Notes under the pieces: generated by a model
What the model was told of the DNA's origin: nothing
Database searches by the model: none
Seen by the model: only the letters and a program-made list of their open reading frames with translations
Shown here: positions 63,693 to 64,000 of the stretch, piece after piece
Layout: every line of letters begins with the position of its first letter
Numbering within the stretch: position 1 is the first letter of the stretch
Assembly (NCBI GenBank): GCA_947629655.1
Contig: CANREL010000006.1
Coordinates: forward strand, 20,820 to 84,819
Direction of reading: 5' to 3'
DNA length: 64,000 nucleotides
DNA from: an uncultured Bacilli bacterium
GTDB taxonomy: Bacteria; Bacillota_I; Bacilli_A; RF39; UBA660
Program-made: the position numbers and the translations under genes

Positions 63693-64000
63693 ATGATGGA
63701 TATAAATACAATGTTCCAAACAAAAAACTACGAGATTTTAAAGAAAAAATTAGATTTGGATATAAATAATAATGCCGATTCCCTAAATCATACCATGAGT
63801 AACTTTATTGATTTAAAAGCAATTAGTTTAAATAAATATATAAGTGAAATGTATAAGGATTTAAATATTAAATATAAAGAATCTGAATTGAAAAAGATGA
63901 TTAGAGAAGAATCAAATAAGTTAAAAGAGATATGTTTAAATCATATAAGAGATAGAAAAGATAAAATATCATCGTTTTTTAATAGAGAGATTGATGTTAC
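63693..64000 (+). CDS. unknown protein, 5' part only
   Basis: An open frame of 102 codons runs off the right edge, starting MMDINTMFQTKNYEI after AAGGTG. The visible part is Lys/Asn-rich and probably helical (YKESELKKMIREESNKLKEI), without signal peptide or membrane segment. A second ATG is the next codon. I do not recognise it. Confidence 0.7.
   Translation, partial: MMDINTMFQTKNYEILKKKLDLDINNNADSLNHTMSNFIDLKAISLNKYISEMYKDLNIKYKESELKKMIREESNKLKEICLNHIRDRKDKISSFFNREIDV

Overview
The window is an AT-rich, gene-dense chromosomal segment that spans the replication origin of a low-GC Gram-positive bacterium (Bacillota, class Bacilli or a close relative). Gene order is the evidence: rpmH-rnpA-yidC-jag-mnmE-mnmG-rsmG-noc-soj-spo0J runs leftward and dnaA-dnaN-recF-gyrB-gyrA-(SRP RNA)-tadA-dnaX-ebfC-recR-bofA-holB-ricT-trmN6-rsmI-pth-mfd runs rightward, as around oriC in Bacillus. 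TGA is used as a stop and prfB (RF2) is present with its TGA frameshift site, so the genetic code is standard and this is not a Mycoplasma. The very AT-rich codon use and compact operons would fit an uncultured gut lineage such as RF39 or Erysipelotrichales, but that placement is an inference. I see no rRNA, tRNA, CRISPR array, insertion sequence or prophage.

Layout. 1-2917 (minus): uvrB, a radical SAM gene and the 5' end of uvrA. 3094-4549 (plus, head-on to replication): DUF3137 and LemA proteins. 4590-5359 (minus): an unrecognised small protein behind a perfect promoter and a yybP-ykoY (manganese) riboswitch. 5384-9612: an orphan hybrid histidine kinase and an acyl-CoA synthetase-like enzyme. 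9837-15472: prfB with a programmed frameshift, two YitT proteins, ftsE, ftsX and a secreted M23 hydrolase. 15511-19153: a ClpC-like protein with a dead second AAA domain, and a transporter. 19257-31126: lysS, RDD, dusB, zinc-ribbon, Lgt-like, ftsH (with an extra Rho_N-like tail), tilS, divIC, rpsR-ssb-rpsF, two unknown genes and ychF. 31232-37275: AbgT transporter, DUF951, MscS, Spo0J, Soj and a strongly enlarged Noc. 37334-43388: rsmG to rpmH. 43389-45296: oriC and dnaA. 45297-63639: dnaN, a comK homologue, recF, gyrB, gyrA, SRP RNA, tadA, then a 0.5-kb intergenic region carrying exact parS and Noc-binding palindromes, then dnaX to mfd. A partial unknown gene closes the window.

How it fits together. 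Replication initiation (DnaA, oriC boxes), the clamp and clamp loader (DnaN, DnaX, HolB), topoisomerase (GyrA/B), recombination and repair (RecF, RecR, Mfd, UvrAB) and chromosome segregation (Soj, Spo0J, Noc with their DNA sites about 16-20 kb away) are all here. Cell division is represented by FtsEX with its hydrolase, and DivIC. The most unusual items are the Noc protein with nine nucleoporin-like [SGD][LI]FG motifs in an Asn-rich linker of about 320 residues, the clustered parS/NBS/DnaA boxes upstream of dnaX, comK placed between dnaN and recF, the FtsH tail domain, the ClpC-like protein without a second P-loop, and the manganese riboswitch leader with a second overlapping hairpin in front of an unrecognised protein.
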